Both the position numbers and the translations under genes were made by a program. A stretch of DNA of 20,594 bases from contig DASZOO010000147.1 of the NCBI GenBank assembly GCA_035550775.1, forward strand, positions 1 to 20,594, in the 5' to 3' direction. The notes below the pieces were generated by a model that made no database searches, was not told where the DNA came from, and was given only the letters and a program-made list of their open reading frames with translations. The stretch comes from JAOUEA01 sp035550775 (lineage in GTDB: Bacteria > Actinomycetota > UBA4738 > HRBIN12). Positions 1-7,224 of the stretch are shown here, piece after piece (position 1 is the stretch's first letter; the number at the start of each line of letters is the position of its first letter).

Positions 1-13
1 GGCGCGGTGACCC

Positions 14-1132
14 TCAGGCGGGGTCGATCCGATCGACGCAGGCATCGAAGGCATCGGCCACCAGTTCCACGCGGTCGAACTCGCCCATCGCGGCGGTGAC
101 GTACCCGAACCCCGTCCGCCGTTCCCGGTTCCCGCCGCCCCACGCCCCTCCGAGCCCACCCATGCCGAAGCCATGCTCATCGATGCCGACGCCCAGCCCC
201 CACGACACCTCGACGTCCAGCAACACGTCGGGTCCCGAGCACTGCACGGAGGTCATCGCGCGGGTCTGCTCCTCGCTCAGCAGGACGACACCGTCGAGGG
301 TGCCCCCCTCGGCCAGCGCCGCGTGCAGCCGGGCGAGCGATCGAGCGGTGCCGTGCCCGTTGATCGCGGGGAACTCGGCCTGCCGCCATCGACGGCTGTT
401 GATGAGACCGAGGTCGAGCAGACCGGGAGGGTTGCCGAGCGCCCGGCCGCGGATAGAAGCCGTGTCCCAGAGCGTGCGTTCGGCCCAGCCGGGCTCGATC
501 GCTCGCACCGTGGCGCACCGCGCGACCTCGTCGGGTCGCAGCCCGACGGCGAAGTCGATGCCCAACGGCCCGGCGACCTCGTCGCGCAGGAACGTCCCCA
601 GGCTCCGTCCGTCGACCCGCCGCACGAGCTCGCCGACGAGGTGGCCGAAGAACCACGCGTGCTCGCCGTGCCGCGTGCCGGGCGGCCACCACGGTTCCTC
701 CCGCTCGAGGGCGTGCACGATGCGATCCCAGTCGCAGGCCGCCTCGGTCGGCAGCGGTTCGCTGATGCCGAGCAGCCCTGCCTGGTGCGTGAGCAACCAC
801 CGCACGAGCACGTTGGACTTGCCGGCCGCGGCGAACTCGGGCCAGTAGCGGGCGACCGGCGCATCGAGCTCCACGGCGCCCGCATCGACCAGCCGAAGCA
901 GGCACACGGCGGCGAACGGCTTCGTGACGGAGTACACGTGCACGATCGTGTCCCGCCGCCACGGCTCTCCGTCGGCCGCGTCCCCGCCCCAGAGGTCGAC
1001 GACCTGCTTCCCGCCGTGATAGCCGGCCACGGCGGCACCAATCTCCCCCAGCTCGTCGAACACGCGACCGAAGGCTTCCTCGACCGGTTCGAACCCCGAC
1101 GCGACGCTCCCTTCGATCTGCGGGACGGTCAT
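14..1132 (-). CDS. Beta-lactamase-fold serine hydrolase (class C / EstB-like)
   Basis: A 372-residue protein with the fold pattern of class C beta-lactamase-like esterases and peptidases (PF00144), about the usual length for the family. The nucleophile motif SxxK is seen as S68-V-T-K71, followed by the helix FAAVCLLRLVDAG and the LLTHQAGL motif near 113-120 that is typical of the family. There is no signal peptide, so it is probably cytoplasmic. The ATG at 1132 was chosen because family similarity begins about 12 residues later; the reading frame runs on upstream but that part is low-complexity Arg/Pro. Two positions look unusual: the Tyr-containing second motif reads GEHAWFFG (Glu157 where relatives usually have Tyr), and the third motif reads GMGGLGG near 323-329 where many members have His. 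Substrate unknown. It is divergent from the next gene with 95 nt between the starts. Confidence 0.85.
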   Translation of the reverse strand: MTVPQIEGSVASGFEPVEEAFGRVFDELGEIGAAVAGYHGGKQVVDLWGGDAADGEPWRRDTIVHVYSVTKPFAAVCLLRLVDAGAVELDAPVARYWPEFAAAGKSNVLVRWLLTHQAGLLGISEPLPTEAACDWDRIVHALEREEPWWPPGTRHGEHAWFFGHLVGELVRRVDGRSLGTFLRDEVAGPLGIDFAVGLRPDEVARCATVRAIEPGWAERTLWDTASIRGRALGNPPGLLDLGLINSRRWRQAEFPAINGHGTARSLARLHAALAEGGTLDGVVLLSEEQTRAMTSVQCSGPDVLLDVEVSWGLGVGIDEHGFGMGGLGGAWGGGNRERRTGFGYVTAAMGEFDRVELVADAFDACVDRIDPA

Positions 1133-1170
1133 GCGGGGCAGGCTCTCACAGGTCCGGGCCGGCTGCGGAT

Positions 1171-1199
1171 TTGCGACGACCCGCCGACCGCCATAGGCT
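1171..1199 (+). promoter_or_regulatory. Candidate promoter for the beta-helix membrane protein
   Basis: TTGCGA (1171-1176), 17 nt, then TAGGCT (1194-1199). The -10 fits the actinobacterial TANNNT form and would give a 5' leader of about 20 nt before the GTG at 1228, with GGAGG at 1218-1222. The match is moderate and was found by eye. Confidence 0.35.
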
Positions 1200-1227
1200 C
1201 GGGTTCCGGCGACGATCGGAGGCTTCC

Positions 1228-2184
1228 GTGCGTCCACGCTTGCGACACAACGACAACCCACATCGGCTCCGCCGTCTGGCGCTCGTGATCGGCGGCATGG
1301 TCGCTGCGCTCGTCGTGGCCGCGGGTCCCGCGGGCGCCCAGGACGCCGGGACATCGTCCCGAGACGATCTGGTCGTGCTGACCGGAAGCCTGGTGGTCGC
1401 CGAGGGCGAGACGGTCGACAGCGCGGTGATCTTCGACGGCCCCGCGACGATCGACGGCAGCGTCACCCAGAGCGTCGTCGTGTTCAACGGCGACGCGGAG
1501 ATCTCCGGCACGGTGGACCGGGACGTCGTCGTGTTCAACGGTTCGGTGGTCGTGCGCTCCGGGGCGACGATCGAGGGCAACCTCATCTCGGTCGAGTCCC
1601 CCACGGTCGAGGACGGGGCGACGGTCCGAGGCGAGCAGCGCCGAGTGAGCACCGAGTTCGACTGGGCCACCTTCGGCTTCGCGAGCCGGTTCGCGTGGTG
1701 GATCGGCTACTCGATCTCGACGTTGCTGCTCGGGCTCGGCCTGCTGGCGCTCGCCCCGGGGCTCGACCGCGCCATCCCCGACGCCGCCCGGTCGCAGACG
1801 GGCGCGTCGATCGGGCTCGGCGCGGCCGCGTTCTTCCTGCTCCCCATCCTCGCCGTCCTGTTCGTGGCGATCGTCATCGCCCTCCCGCTGGGGTTGTTCC
1901 TGCTGCTCGCGCTGGCGCTGCTGTACACGATCGGGTACGTCGCCGGCGCCCACGTGCTGGGCCGCCGGTTGGTCTCGCCTCCGAAGTCGAGGTTCCTGGC
2001 GTTCCTGGCCGGCTGGGGCATCCTTCGCCTCGTGGCCCTGATCCCGGTGATCGGCGGGCTCGCCTGGATCGTCGCCGCGATCTTCGGCCTCGGCGTGCTG
2101 TGGGTCGCCGCGCGCCGTTCGACGCCTGCCCCACCCGCGTCGGCGATGCCGGCGATGCCCGTGATGCCGGAGCCCACCCCCTGA
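1228..2184 (+). CDS. Secreted beta-helix (bactofilin-like) domain fused to a multi-pass membrane domain
   Basis: A 318-residue protein. Start is GTG at 1228, placed by CGGAGG ending 5 nt upstream. Residues about 16-37 form a signal peptide ending in AGAQ. Residues about 48-136 are short repeats of hydrophobic-x-G units (VVVFNGDAEISGTVD, VVVFNGSVVVRSG, IEGNLISVES), the pattern of a right-handed beta-helix as in polymer-forming bactofilins. Residues about 156-295 hold roughly five membrane spans, and the tail is an Ala/Met/Pro-rich run (AMPAMPVMPEP). The signal peptide predicts that the beta-helix lies outside the membrane, unlike classical cytoplasmic bactofilins. Such polymer-forming/membrane fusions occur in actinobacteria and archaea; the role is unknown, and an envelope scaffold is my inference. 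It converges with the sulfatase gene, 16 nt apart. Confidence 0.8.
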   Translation: MRPRLRHNDNPHRLRRLALVIGGMVAALVVAAGPAGAQDAGTSSRDDLVVLTGSLVVAEGETVDSAVIFDGPATIDGSVTQSVVVFNGDAEISGTVDRDVVVFNGSVVVRSGATIEGNLISVESPTVEDGATVRGEQRRVSTEFDWATFGFASRFAWWIGYSISTLLLGLGLLALAPGLDRAIPDAARSQTGASIGLGAAAFFLLPILAVLFVAIVIALPLGLFLLLALALLYTIGYVAGAHVLGRRLVSPPKSRFLAFLAGWGILRLVALIPVIGGLAWIVAAIFGLGVLWVAARRSTPAPPASAMPAMPVMPEPTP

Positions 2185-2200
2185 GCCTCGAGCTCGGACT

Positions 2201-3658
2201 TCAGAAGCGATAGCCGGGTGGAGGGGGCGAACAGATCGCCTTCGCGCGCCGGCGCAGGCGCGCCTCGATCGAGGCATGGGCCTTCGAGCGATGGCGGCTC
2301 GACATCTCCCACGGGTCCTTCCGGAGGTCGTACAGCTCCTGCTCGCCGTTCGCGTAGCGGATGTACTTGTAGCGGCGGGACCGCACGGCGCAGTACGACG
2401 GCGGCCGCCCCGTGTCGACGAGCCGCTCGATCGCGAACAGCTTCCGCACCGGCTGTGAGGCGCCCCTGAGCTGGCGGACCAGCGATCGTCCGTCGGTGCG
2501 AGGCATCCGGACCCCCGCGAGCTTGCCCAGCGTCTCGGCCACGTCGATGTTCAGCATGAGCTGTTTGCCCCTGATGCCGTGCGGGATGCCGGGGCCCCGG
2601 ACGATCAGCGGGATCCGGATCGCCTCGTCCCACGCGCTCTTCTTCGTGACCCACCGATGCGACCCGCCCGAGAGCCCGTTGTCGCTCATGAACACGATGA
2701 TCGCATCTCGCAGCCGGCCTTCGGCGCGCAAGGAATCGAGGATGCCCGCGACGGCCTCGTCGAGCGCCATCAGCATGCGCATCTGGTCACGCTTCTTGAG
2801 CGCCCATCGCGCGGCGCCGGCAGGTCGGGAACGGAGCCACGACGGCTTGTCGGACAGGTTCCGCTCCCCGAAGTTCGGCGGCATCTTCGGGACGTAGGAC
2901 CCGAACAGGGACGCGTGGCGGGGCGCCGGCGTGAAGGGAGCGTGCGGCGTGTACGGAGCGAACATCAAGAACAGGGGCTTGGTCGCGGGGGTCGACGAGA
3001 TGAACCCGGTGGCGTGATCGGCGAGCACGTCGGTCGAGTAGTGCGAGGGGCTCGAGCCGTAGCTCCGGATCGAGCCGTTGACCGTGAGCCGATAGTCGTA
3101 GTAGCCGACGGTGCTGGCGTCGAAGGCCACCCACCGGTCCCACCCGCGTGGCACGTGCGAGGTGGCGTTGTACCCGTTCATGTACTTGCCCACGAACGCC
3201 GTGCGGTAGCCGGCACGGTGGAACCAGGTCGCCATCGTGGAATCCTCGTGCCGCTTGAACGAGACGAATCCGCCGCGCCCGAGCTGGTTCTGGTTGTTCC
3301 AGACGCGGGTCGTGTGCGAGTAGTTCCCCGTGAGGATCGACGCGCGGCTGGGGCAACACAGGGAGTTCACGACGAACGCGTTCCTGGCGGTGAAGCCCTT
3401 GTCGACGAGCGCGCCGCGGATCGTGGGCAGGTATCCGGGGGGGAATCGCTCACGCAGCGCCGTCTTCACCCCGGCTTCGTCCCACCGCATGTCGTCGGCG
3501 ACGATCACCACCACGGACGGCCGGCGGGTACGTCGCTCGGCCGGGCCCTCGGACCTCGCCTCGACCTGCGGTGGCAGCAGCGTCGCCAGGACGGCTGCGC
3601 AGAGCACGACCGGCAACGCGCTCCGCTTCGCTCGGATCGTCGCCGGGCCGCCACTCAT
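2201..3658 (-). CDS. Secreted type I sulfatase, N-acetylglucosamine-6-sulfatase-like
   Basis: A 485-residue protein with an N-terminal signal peptide (hydrophobic core about 14-30). The metal-binding ADDM motif is at 54-57. The sulfatase signature C101-C-P-S-R-A-S-I-L-T-G puts the formylglycine precursor at Cys101, so activity would need a formylglycine-generating enzyme encoded elsewhere. MSDNG at 324-328 supplies the second Asp/Asn metal pair, and TKKSAWDEAIRIPLIVRGPG (338-357) the Lys/basic region. The stretch around LCCPSRASILTGNYSHTTRVWNN, then GYRTAFVGKYMNGY, resembles the GlcNAc-6-sulfatase branch. The likely reaction is hydrolysis of a sulfate ester, possibly on a sugar, outside the cell. 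It starts with ATG at 3658; TACCGT lies exactly 8 nt upstream with no ribosome site, which suggests a leaderless transcript. Confidence 0.92.
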   Translation of the reverse strand: MSGGPATIRAKRSALPVVLCAAVLATLLPPQVEARSEGPAERRTRRPSVVVIVADDMRWDEAGVKTALRERFPPGYLPTIRGALVDKGFTARNAFVVNSLCCPSRASILTGNYSHTTRVWNNQNQLGRGGFVSFKRHEDSTMATWFHRAGYRTAFVGKYMNGYNATSHVPRGWDRWVAFDASTVGYYDYRLTVNGSIRSYGSSPSHYSTDVLADHATGFISSTPATKPLFLMFAPYTPHAPFTPAPRHASLFGSYVPKMPPNFGERNLSDKPSWLRSRPAGAARWALKKRDQMRMLMALDEAVAGILDSLRAEGRLRDAIIVFMSDNGLSGGSHRWVTKKSAWDEAIRIPLIVRGPGIPHGIRGKQLMLNIDVAETLGKLAGVRMPRTDGRSLVRQLRGASQPVRKLFAIERLVDTGRPPSYCAVRSRRYKYIRYANGEQELYDLRKDPWEMSSRHRSKAHASIEARLRRRAKAICSPPPPGYRF

Positions 3659-3666
3659 CGCGGTTC

Positions 3667-3672
3667 ACGGTA
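3667..3672 (-). promoter_or_regulatory. Candidate -10 box for a leaderless sulfatase transcript
   Basis: TACCGT on the minus strand ends 8 nt before the ATG at 3658, and no GGAGG-like site lies between. TTCGCA 18 nt further upstream could be the -35. The same TANNNT-N8-ATG arrangement occurs at 12704 and 20233. Confidence 0.35.
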
Positions 3673-3803
3673 GCGGCGGCTCCGTCGCCGTGCGAATCCC
3701 CAGGTGGCCGGCCGTGCCCGAAGGCTCGCCATCGGTCCCGGCCTCGTTTCGATCGCCGGCCCGGCGGGAAGGGCAGCCTCACGGATCTCGGAAGGAGGAC
3801 CAC

Positions 3804-3956
3804 ATGAACTGCGGACACGAAGGGTGTCGGTGCCAGGTCGCCGACGACGAGCGGTTCTGCAGCGACCACTGTCGCGAGCACGCCGGCGATGCCACGCATG
3901 CCGGCGGGCACCCGTGCGAGTGCGGTCACCCGGCCTGCCAGGCCGTCGGGGTCTGA
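3804..3956 (+). CDS. Bacterial metallothionein, SmtA/BmtA type
   Basis: A 50-residue protein with eight Cys (3, 8, 10, 19, 23, 38, 40, 45) and six His (5, 22, 26, 32, 36, 42). The order CGHxGCxC, FCSDHCREH, then CxCGHxxC matches the prokaryotic metallothionein pattern of cyanobacterial SmtA and Pseudomonas BmtA, which bind Zn, Cd or Cu in the cytoplasm in a cluster with His ligands. The extra His residues in the linker (DATHAGGHP) may add ligands. Start is ATG at 3804, with GGAGG at 3794-3798 and 5 nt spacing, the strongest ribosome site in this part of the window. It is divergent from the sulfatase and converges with the M23 gene; no metal-sensor gene (ArsR/SmtB or CsoR) lies beside it. The family assignment is by motif, and the metal preference cannot be told. 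Confidence 0.85.
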   Translation: MNCGHEGCRCQVADDERFCSDHCREHAGDATHAGGHPCECGHPACQAVGV

Positions 3957-3973
3957 ACCCGAACCGCCCCGGG

Positions 3974-5047
3974 TCACGGCTCGAGCGGTCCGGAACGGAC
4001 CCCGGACGGCGGCGTCGACCGTCGAGCGCCACATGCCTTCAACAGGAACGGGTAGGGGTCGATCGCGTCCATCACGAGGCTGAACCCGAACGGCGATCGA
4101 TGGCGGGGATACGGCGCCGCCCACGGGTGCCACTCGAAGTGGTTGTGGGGACCCCTCGCATCCCCCGTGGCGCCGACGTAGCCGACGACGTCTCCCGCCC
4201 TCACCCATCCGAGCTTGCCGGTCCTGCTCAGGTGCACGTTCCTCGTGTAGCCGCGGCGACCCACGACGGTCACGTAGAGACCCGCGAACCAGCCGTCCCG
4301 GTGGGCGACGGCGAACCCGTCGAAGGTCGCGGGGACCGGGGTGCCGGCGGGCGCGACGACGTCGTTGCCCCAGTGGGGGTGGTACCCGCCGACGGTGCGC
4401 CGTTCGCCGAAGCTGTCCCGGAAGTAGGCCCGCCCGCGGACGGGGCAGTGGCGGAACGGGTCGCGCGTCGGTCGGTCCGCCGTGCCGGGCCGCGGGTACG
4501 AGTTGAACCTCCCGGTTCGCTTGATGTGGGCCCACGCCGCCGAGGGGCTGCCGTAGTGCAACCAGATCCAGCGCAGCCCCGCGATGATCTGCTGCGTCCA
4601 CGCGGAGTACTCGGCGCGGTGGGGACACGCCCCCCACCCCGACGTGAAGCAGGCCTTCGACAGTCGGAAGGCGGAGCGATCGGCCGTCATCCAGGTCCCG
4701 TGAACCGTCTGCATCTCCTGCACGGTCATCGCGAAGACGCCACGCCAGACGTAGTAGGAACGGCCGCGCTCGCGGAACTCCGGCGCGAATCCGGTTCCCT
4801 GCCAACAGGCGATCTTCGCGATCTCCGGTGAGCCGGCCCAGCGTGCGGGCAGATCCCGCGAGATCCGGATCGCCCTGCGCACCTGCCGCTGGAACCTGCG
4901 CGGCGGCGTGGGCCGGAAGCACTCGCCGACCTGCACCCGCGGGGACGCCGCCGCCCGCGACGACGTCGCCGAGCCGACCACGCAGGACACGACGAGCAGG
5001 CATGCGACGAGGCCGGAGATCGTTCGGGCCCGGCGAACCAGGGTCAC
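3974..5047 (-). CDS. Secreted M23 (LytM-type) wall peptidase with an N-terminal lysozyme-like domain
   Basis: A 357-residue exported protein. Start is GTG at 5047, overlapping the TGA of the upstream gene as GTGA, so translation is probably coupled. Residues 1-34 are a signal peptide; VVSC22 could also serve as a lipobox. Residues 218-310 are a complete M23 metallopeptidase core: H225-W-G-N-D229, H272-L, and H301-N-H303, the zinc ligands and catalytic His. These enzymes cut peptide cross-links in peptidoglycan. Residues about 75-182 look like a lysozyme/transglycosylase fold: IACWQGTGF, then VFAMTVQEMQTV, then AGLRWIWLHYGSPSAAWAHIKRTGRF, which resembles the C-terminal helix of actinobacterial SLT-like domains. 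The expected catalytic Glu seems to be Gln83. It is the last gene of a minus-strand run that begins with the ECF sigma factor. Confidence 0.88.
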   Translation of the reverse strand: MTLVRRARTISGLVACLLVVSCVVGSATSSRAAASPRVQVGECFRPTPPRRFQRQVRRAIRISRDLPARWAGSPEIAKIACWQGTGFAPEFRERGRSYYVWRGVFAMTVQEMQTVHGTWMTADRSAFRLSKACFTSGWGACPHRAEYSAWTQQIIAGLRWIWLHYGSPSAAWAHIKRTGRFNSYPRPGTADRPTRDPFRHCPVRGRAYFRDSFGERRTVGGYHPHWGNDVVAPAGTPVPATFDGFAVAHRDGWFAGLYVTVVGRRGYTRNVHLSRTGKLGWVRAGDVVGYVGATGDARGPHNHFEWHPWAAPYPRHRSPFGFSLVMDAIDPYPFLLKACGARRSTPPSGVRSGPLEP

Positions 5048-5886
5048 GTCTCGGCCGGCACGAGGCCGAAGATGGTGCTCGCGGCGCCCGAGCCGTGACG
5101 GTTCCTCGGGCCGCCGATCACGATCCATCCCCCGGACGTCGGCAGCTGCCCGAGGTGCGTGAGGTTCTCCAGCGTGAAGCGATGGCGATTCAGCGTCAGC
5201 CACGACTCCACGAACGACGCGTCGCTCGAGGGGTCGGGGCCGAACGTGTCCGAGCCGAGCGCACCACGCCGGCCGAGCACGCCGGTCTCGATCAGCCAGC
5301 GCACGGCCCACTGCGTGAACCCGGGCTGGCTGAACTTCGAGCCCGGCTGACCGCAGTTGTAGTACGTGGGCTCGTTGCGTGCGAGCTCCGGACCCCAGAA
5401 CTCGTCGCAGCCCGTCCACAACAGCACCGCGGCGCCCTGCGGCATCTCCCCGTGATCCGTCTCCCACTGCTGCAGGTCCGCCTTCGTCACGACGTGGTTC
5501 GCGTCGGCGGCGACCTCGTCCCGCACGTCGATCACGACGGCGGGCAGCACGTAGTCGGCGGCGTTGAGATCGTCGGCACAGGCCTTGCCCTCGCGGAAGT
5601 GGCACGGGGCGCTGTAGTGGGTGCCGGTGTGCTCGCCCTCGCGCGCGACCTGCATGTAGAAGCCGTCCGCCGGCACGGTCGCCACGGTCCGCAGGGTGAA
5701 GGCGGGATCCCCCGGGAACAGCGGCGTCCGGCGCGGCGAGTTCACGTGGCTGAGGCTCACGACGCGCGTGAACCCGGGCAACCCCGTGGCGTCGCCTCCG
5801 CCACGGCGAGCCCCGGCGAGCCCCGCCACGAAGCCCCCGGCTACCAGCGTCGCTGCGGCGAGCAGCGCGATCACCTTGGTGCGCAC
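5044..5886 (-). CDS. Secreted cyclase-family protein (kynurenine formamidase-like fold)
   Basis: A 280-residue protein. Start is GTG at 5886, supported by GGGGAGG with 7 nt spacing; an in-frame ATG at 5946 lacks this. Residues 1-27 form a signal peptide. The family signature (PF04199) is seen as H86-T-G-T-H90-Y-S-A-P94-C-H96-F, with GSDTFGPD (211-218) and LENLTHLGQLP (239-249) as the other conserved blocks. The Asp usually found in HxGTHxDxP is Ser92 here. Relatives are metal-dependent amide or lactone hydrolases, mostly cytoplasmic. Export of this one, and its 4-nt overlap with an M23 wall hydrolase, suggest an extracytoplasmic substrate that is unknown. The gap to the anti-sigma gene is 74 nt, so one transcript from the sigma gene onward is possible. 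Confidence 0.85.
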   Translation of the reverse strand: MRTKVIALLAAATLVAGGFVAGLAGARRGGGDATGLPGFTRVVSLSHVNSPRRTPLFPGDPAFTLRTVATVPADGFYMQVAREGEHTGTHYSAPCHFREGKACADDLNAADYVLPAVVIDVRDEVAADANHVVTKADLQQWETDHGEMPQGAAVLLWTGCDEFWGPELARNEPTYYNCGQPGSKFSQPGFTQWAVRWLIETGVLGRRGALGSDTFGPDPSSDASFVESWLTLNRHRFTLENLTHLGQLPTSGGWIVIGGPRNRHGSGAASTIFGLVPAET

Positions 5887-5960
5887 GTCCAGACCTCCCC
5901 TGTTCGGAACCCGGACATCCTGCGCGGTGCGGCCGGACGGGCGCAACTCGACGGCCGCGA

Positions 5961-6641
5961 TCAGGAGGGGACGGGAAGCGGGACCCGGCCCTCCATCACC
6001 GTGGAGCCGTCACGACCGCTGACGCCGATCGAGGCGACCATGTCGCGAGGCAGCGGCGAATACAGGCTGATGTAGAGGTCGCCCTCGACACCGACGAACG
6101 TGCCCAGGGGCGACCGCTCTCCCGTGCCCGCTTCCTCGAACCACACGGCGTACGTCTCACCGGTGGACAGTCCCGACGTCGTGATCTCGACCCACGTGCT
6201 CCGCGGATCCTCGTGGATCACCGCCTCGCCGAGCACACCCGGCCGGGCCGCCGTCAAGGCGACCACCTCGCCCTGGGGAGGCTCCGAGGGCTCCAGCGCC
6301 ATCTGGCCCACGACCACGATCAGGGCGAGCACGGCGGCCGCGGCTCCGACGCGCCCGATCACCGAGCGGCGACGGGCGCGTCGGCGGCTGCCGCGTTCCC
6401 ACTCGATGCGCGAGAGCACCTGATCGAGCATCTCCCGAGAGGGTTCGGGCGGCGCTCCGAGCCGTTCCGGATCGGCCAGCGGCAACAGGGCCGCGACCGG
6501 CGCGAGCTCCCGGGCCTCCTCGCGGCACACGGCGCACCCGTCGAGATGGGCGCGCACCGCGGCCTCCTGATCGGGATCGAGATGGCCGAGCACGAACGCG
6601 CCGAGCAACGGCCGCACGTGATCGTCAGGACGAGCGGTCAT
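5961..6641 (-). CDS. Membrane anti-sigma factor with ZAS zinc finger and RskA-like outer domain
   Basis: A 226-residue protein. Residues 1-45 form a zinc-finger anti-sigma domain with the HxxxCxxC motif H32-LDG-C36-AV-C39, which binds the sigma factor in the cytoplasm and may respond to redox state. Residues about 94-116 are the single membrane span (VIGRVGAAAAVLALIVVVGQ) after an Arg-rich stretch. Residues 117-226 are outside and resemble the RskA C-terminal domain (TTSGLSTGETYAVWFEEAGTGERSPLGTFVG). ATG at 6641 lies 17 nt inside the end of the sigma gene, so the two are co-translated, the usual arrangement for a sigma/anti-sigma pair. Release is normally by regulated proteolysis; the signal here is unknown. 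Confidence 0.92.
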   Translation of the reverse strand: MTARPDDHVRPLLGAFVLGHLDPDQEAAVRAHLDGCAVCREEARELAPVAALLPLADPERLGAPPEPSREMLDQVLSRIEWERGSRRRARRRSVIGRVGAAAAVLALIVVVGQMALEPSEPPQGEVVALTAARPGVLGEAVIHEDPRSTWVEITTSGLSTGETYAVWFEEAGTGERSPLGTFVGVEGDLYISLYSPLPRDMVASIGVSGRDGSTVMEGRVPLPVPS

Positions 6642-7170
6642 CCCACCCCATCTCCTCCAACGCGAGCCGCAGCGCTCGCAGCGCGTAGTAGACCCTGCTC
6701 TTGACCGTGCCCTCGGGGATGCCGAGTTCGGCGGCGACCTCCGCGTACGGGCGGCGCCGGAAGTAGGTCTCGAGCACGACCCGCCGGTGATCCTCGCCGA
6801 TACGACGAAGACCCTCCTCGATCTGCCAGGCCAACAGCGCCTGCTCGAGCCGGTCCTCGGGAGACAGGGACCGCTCCGCGGCCCCCTGGATCGCGTCGTC
6901 CGAGGCGGGCTCCGGCCAGATCGCCCGTGCCCTCGCAAGGTCGATCACGACGTGGCGGAGGATCGCGAAGAGCCATCCACGGAGGCTGCCGAGTTGCGGG
7001 TCGAACCGGTCGCCGAACCGCCAGGCTCGCACGAACGTCTCCTGCACCGCCTCCTCGGCGAGCCCGCGATCGTTCAGCGACCGCACGGCGAACCCGAGCA
7101 TCTCGCCGGCATGCGCCGAGTACGCGGCTCTGATGCCGCTCTCGTCGAGATCGGACCGTGCGGAACCCAT
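6625..7170 (-). CDS. ECF (group IV) RNA polymerase sigma factor
   Basis: A 181-residue protein, the normal ECF length. Region 2 covers about 13-82 (DRGLAEEAVQETFVRAW, then GSLRGWLFAILRHVVIDLARAR), which recognises the -10 element. Region 4 covers about 114-173 (RRVVLETYFRRRPYAEVAAELGIPEG, then TVKSRVYYALRALRLAL), the helix-turn-helix that binds the -35. The ATG at 7170 is the only sensible start. It has only a weak ribosome site, but a candidate promoter ends about 12 nt upstream, so the transcript may be nearly leaderless. The architecture and RskA-type partner resemble the SigK/SigL groups of actinobacteria. Likely targets are its own operon and the divergent lipoprotein, because both carry the same bipartite motif. 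Confidence 0.95.
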   Translation of the reverse strand: MGSARSDLDESGIRAAYSAHAGEMLGFAVRSLNDRGLAEEAVQETFVRAWRFGDRFDPQLGSLRGWLFAILRHVVIDLARARAIWPEPASDDAIQGAAERSLSPEDRLEQALLAWQIEEGLRRIGEDHRRVVLETYFRRRPYAEVAAELGIPEGTVKSRVYYALRALRLALEEMGWDDRSS

Positions 7171-7182
7171 GGGCTGTCTCAG

Positions 7183-7209
7183 GGTACGGATCGTCGGTGC
7201 CCGCGGTTC
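7183..7209 (-). promoter_or_regulatory. Candidate ECF-type promoter of the sigma/anti-sigma operon
   Basis: On the minus strand GAAC (7209-7206), 17 nt, then CGTACC (7188-7183). GAAC fits the common ECF -35 core and CGT the common ECF -10 core. The start of transcription would fall near 7176, a few nt before the ATG at 7170. The same motif with the same spacing faces the other way 16 nt away. Confidence 0.5.
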
Positions 7210-7224
7210 GATCGGAGATCGGTT

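Noticed and set aside
173..1288. A 371-codon plus-strand open frame opposite the beta-lactamase-like gene
   Set aside because: No domain or ribosome site, and a low-complexity Arg/Pro/Ala composition typical of antisense frames in GC-rich DNA. The minus-strand frame has clear family motifs.
3754..3766. Palindrome CGCCGG-C-CCGGCG upstream of the metallothionein, considered as a metal-sensor operator
   Set aside because: It consists only of G and C, such palindromes are common by chance at this base composition, and it does not resemble the AT-rich 12-2-12 SmtB/ArsR operator.
5902..5910. GTTC-G-GAAC palindrome upstream of the cyclase-family gene, considered as another ECF target or operator
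   Set aside because: There is no CGTA-type -10 at the required distance before the start at 5886, and 4-bp arms are too short to count.
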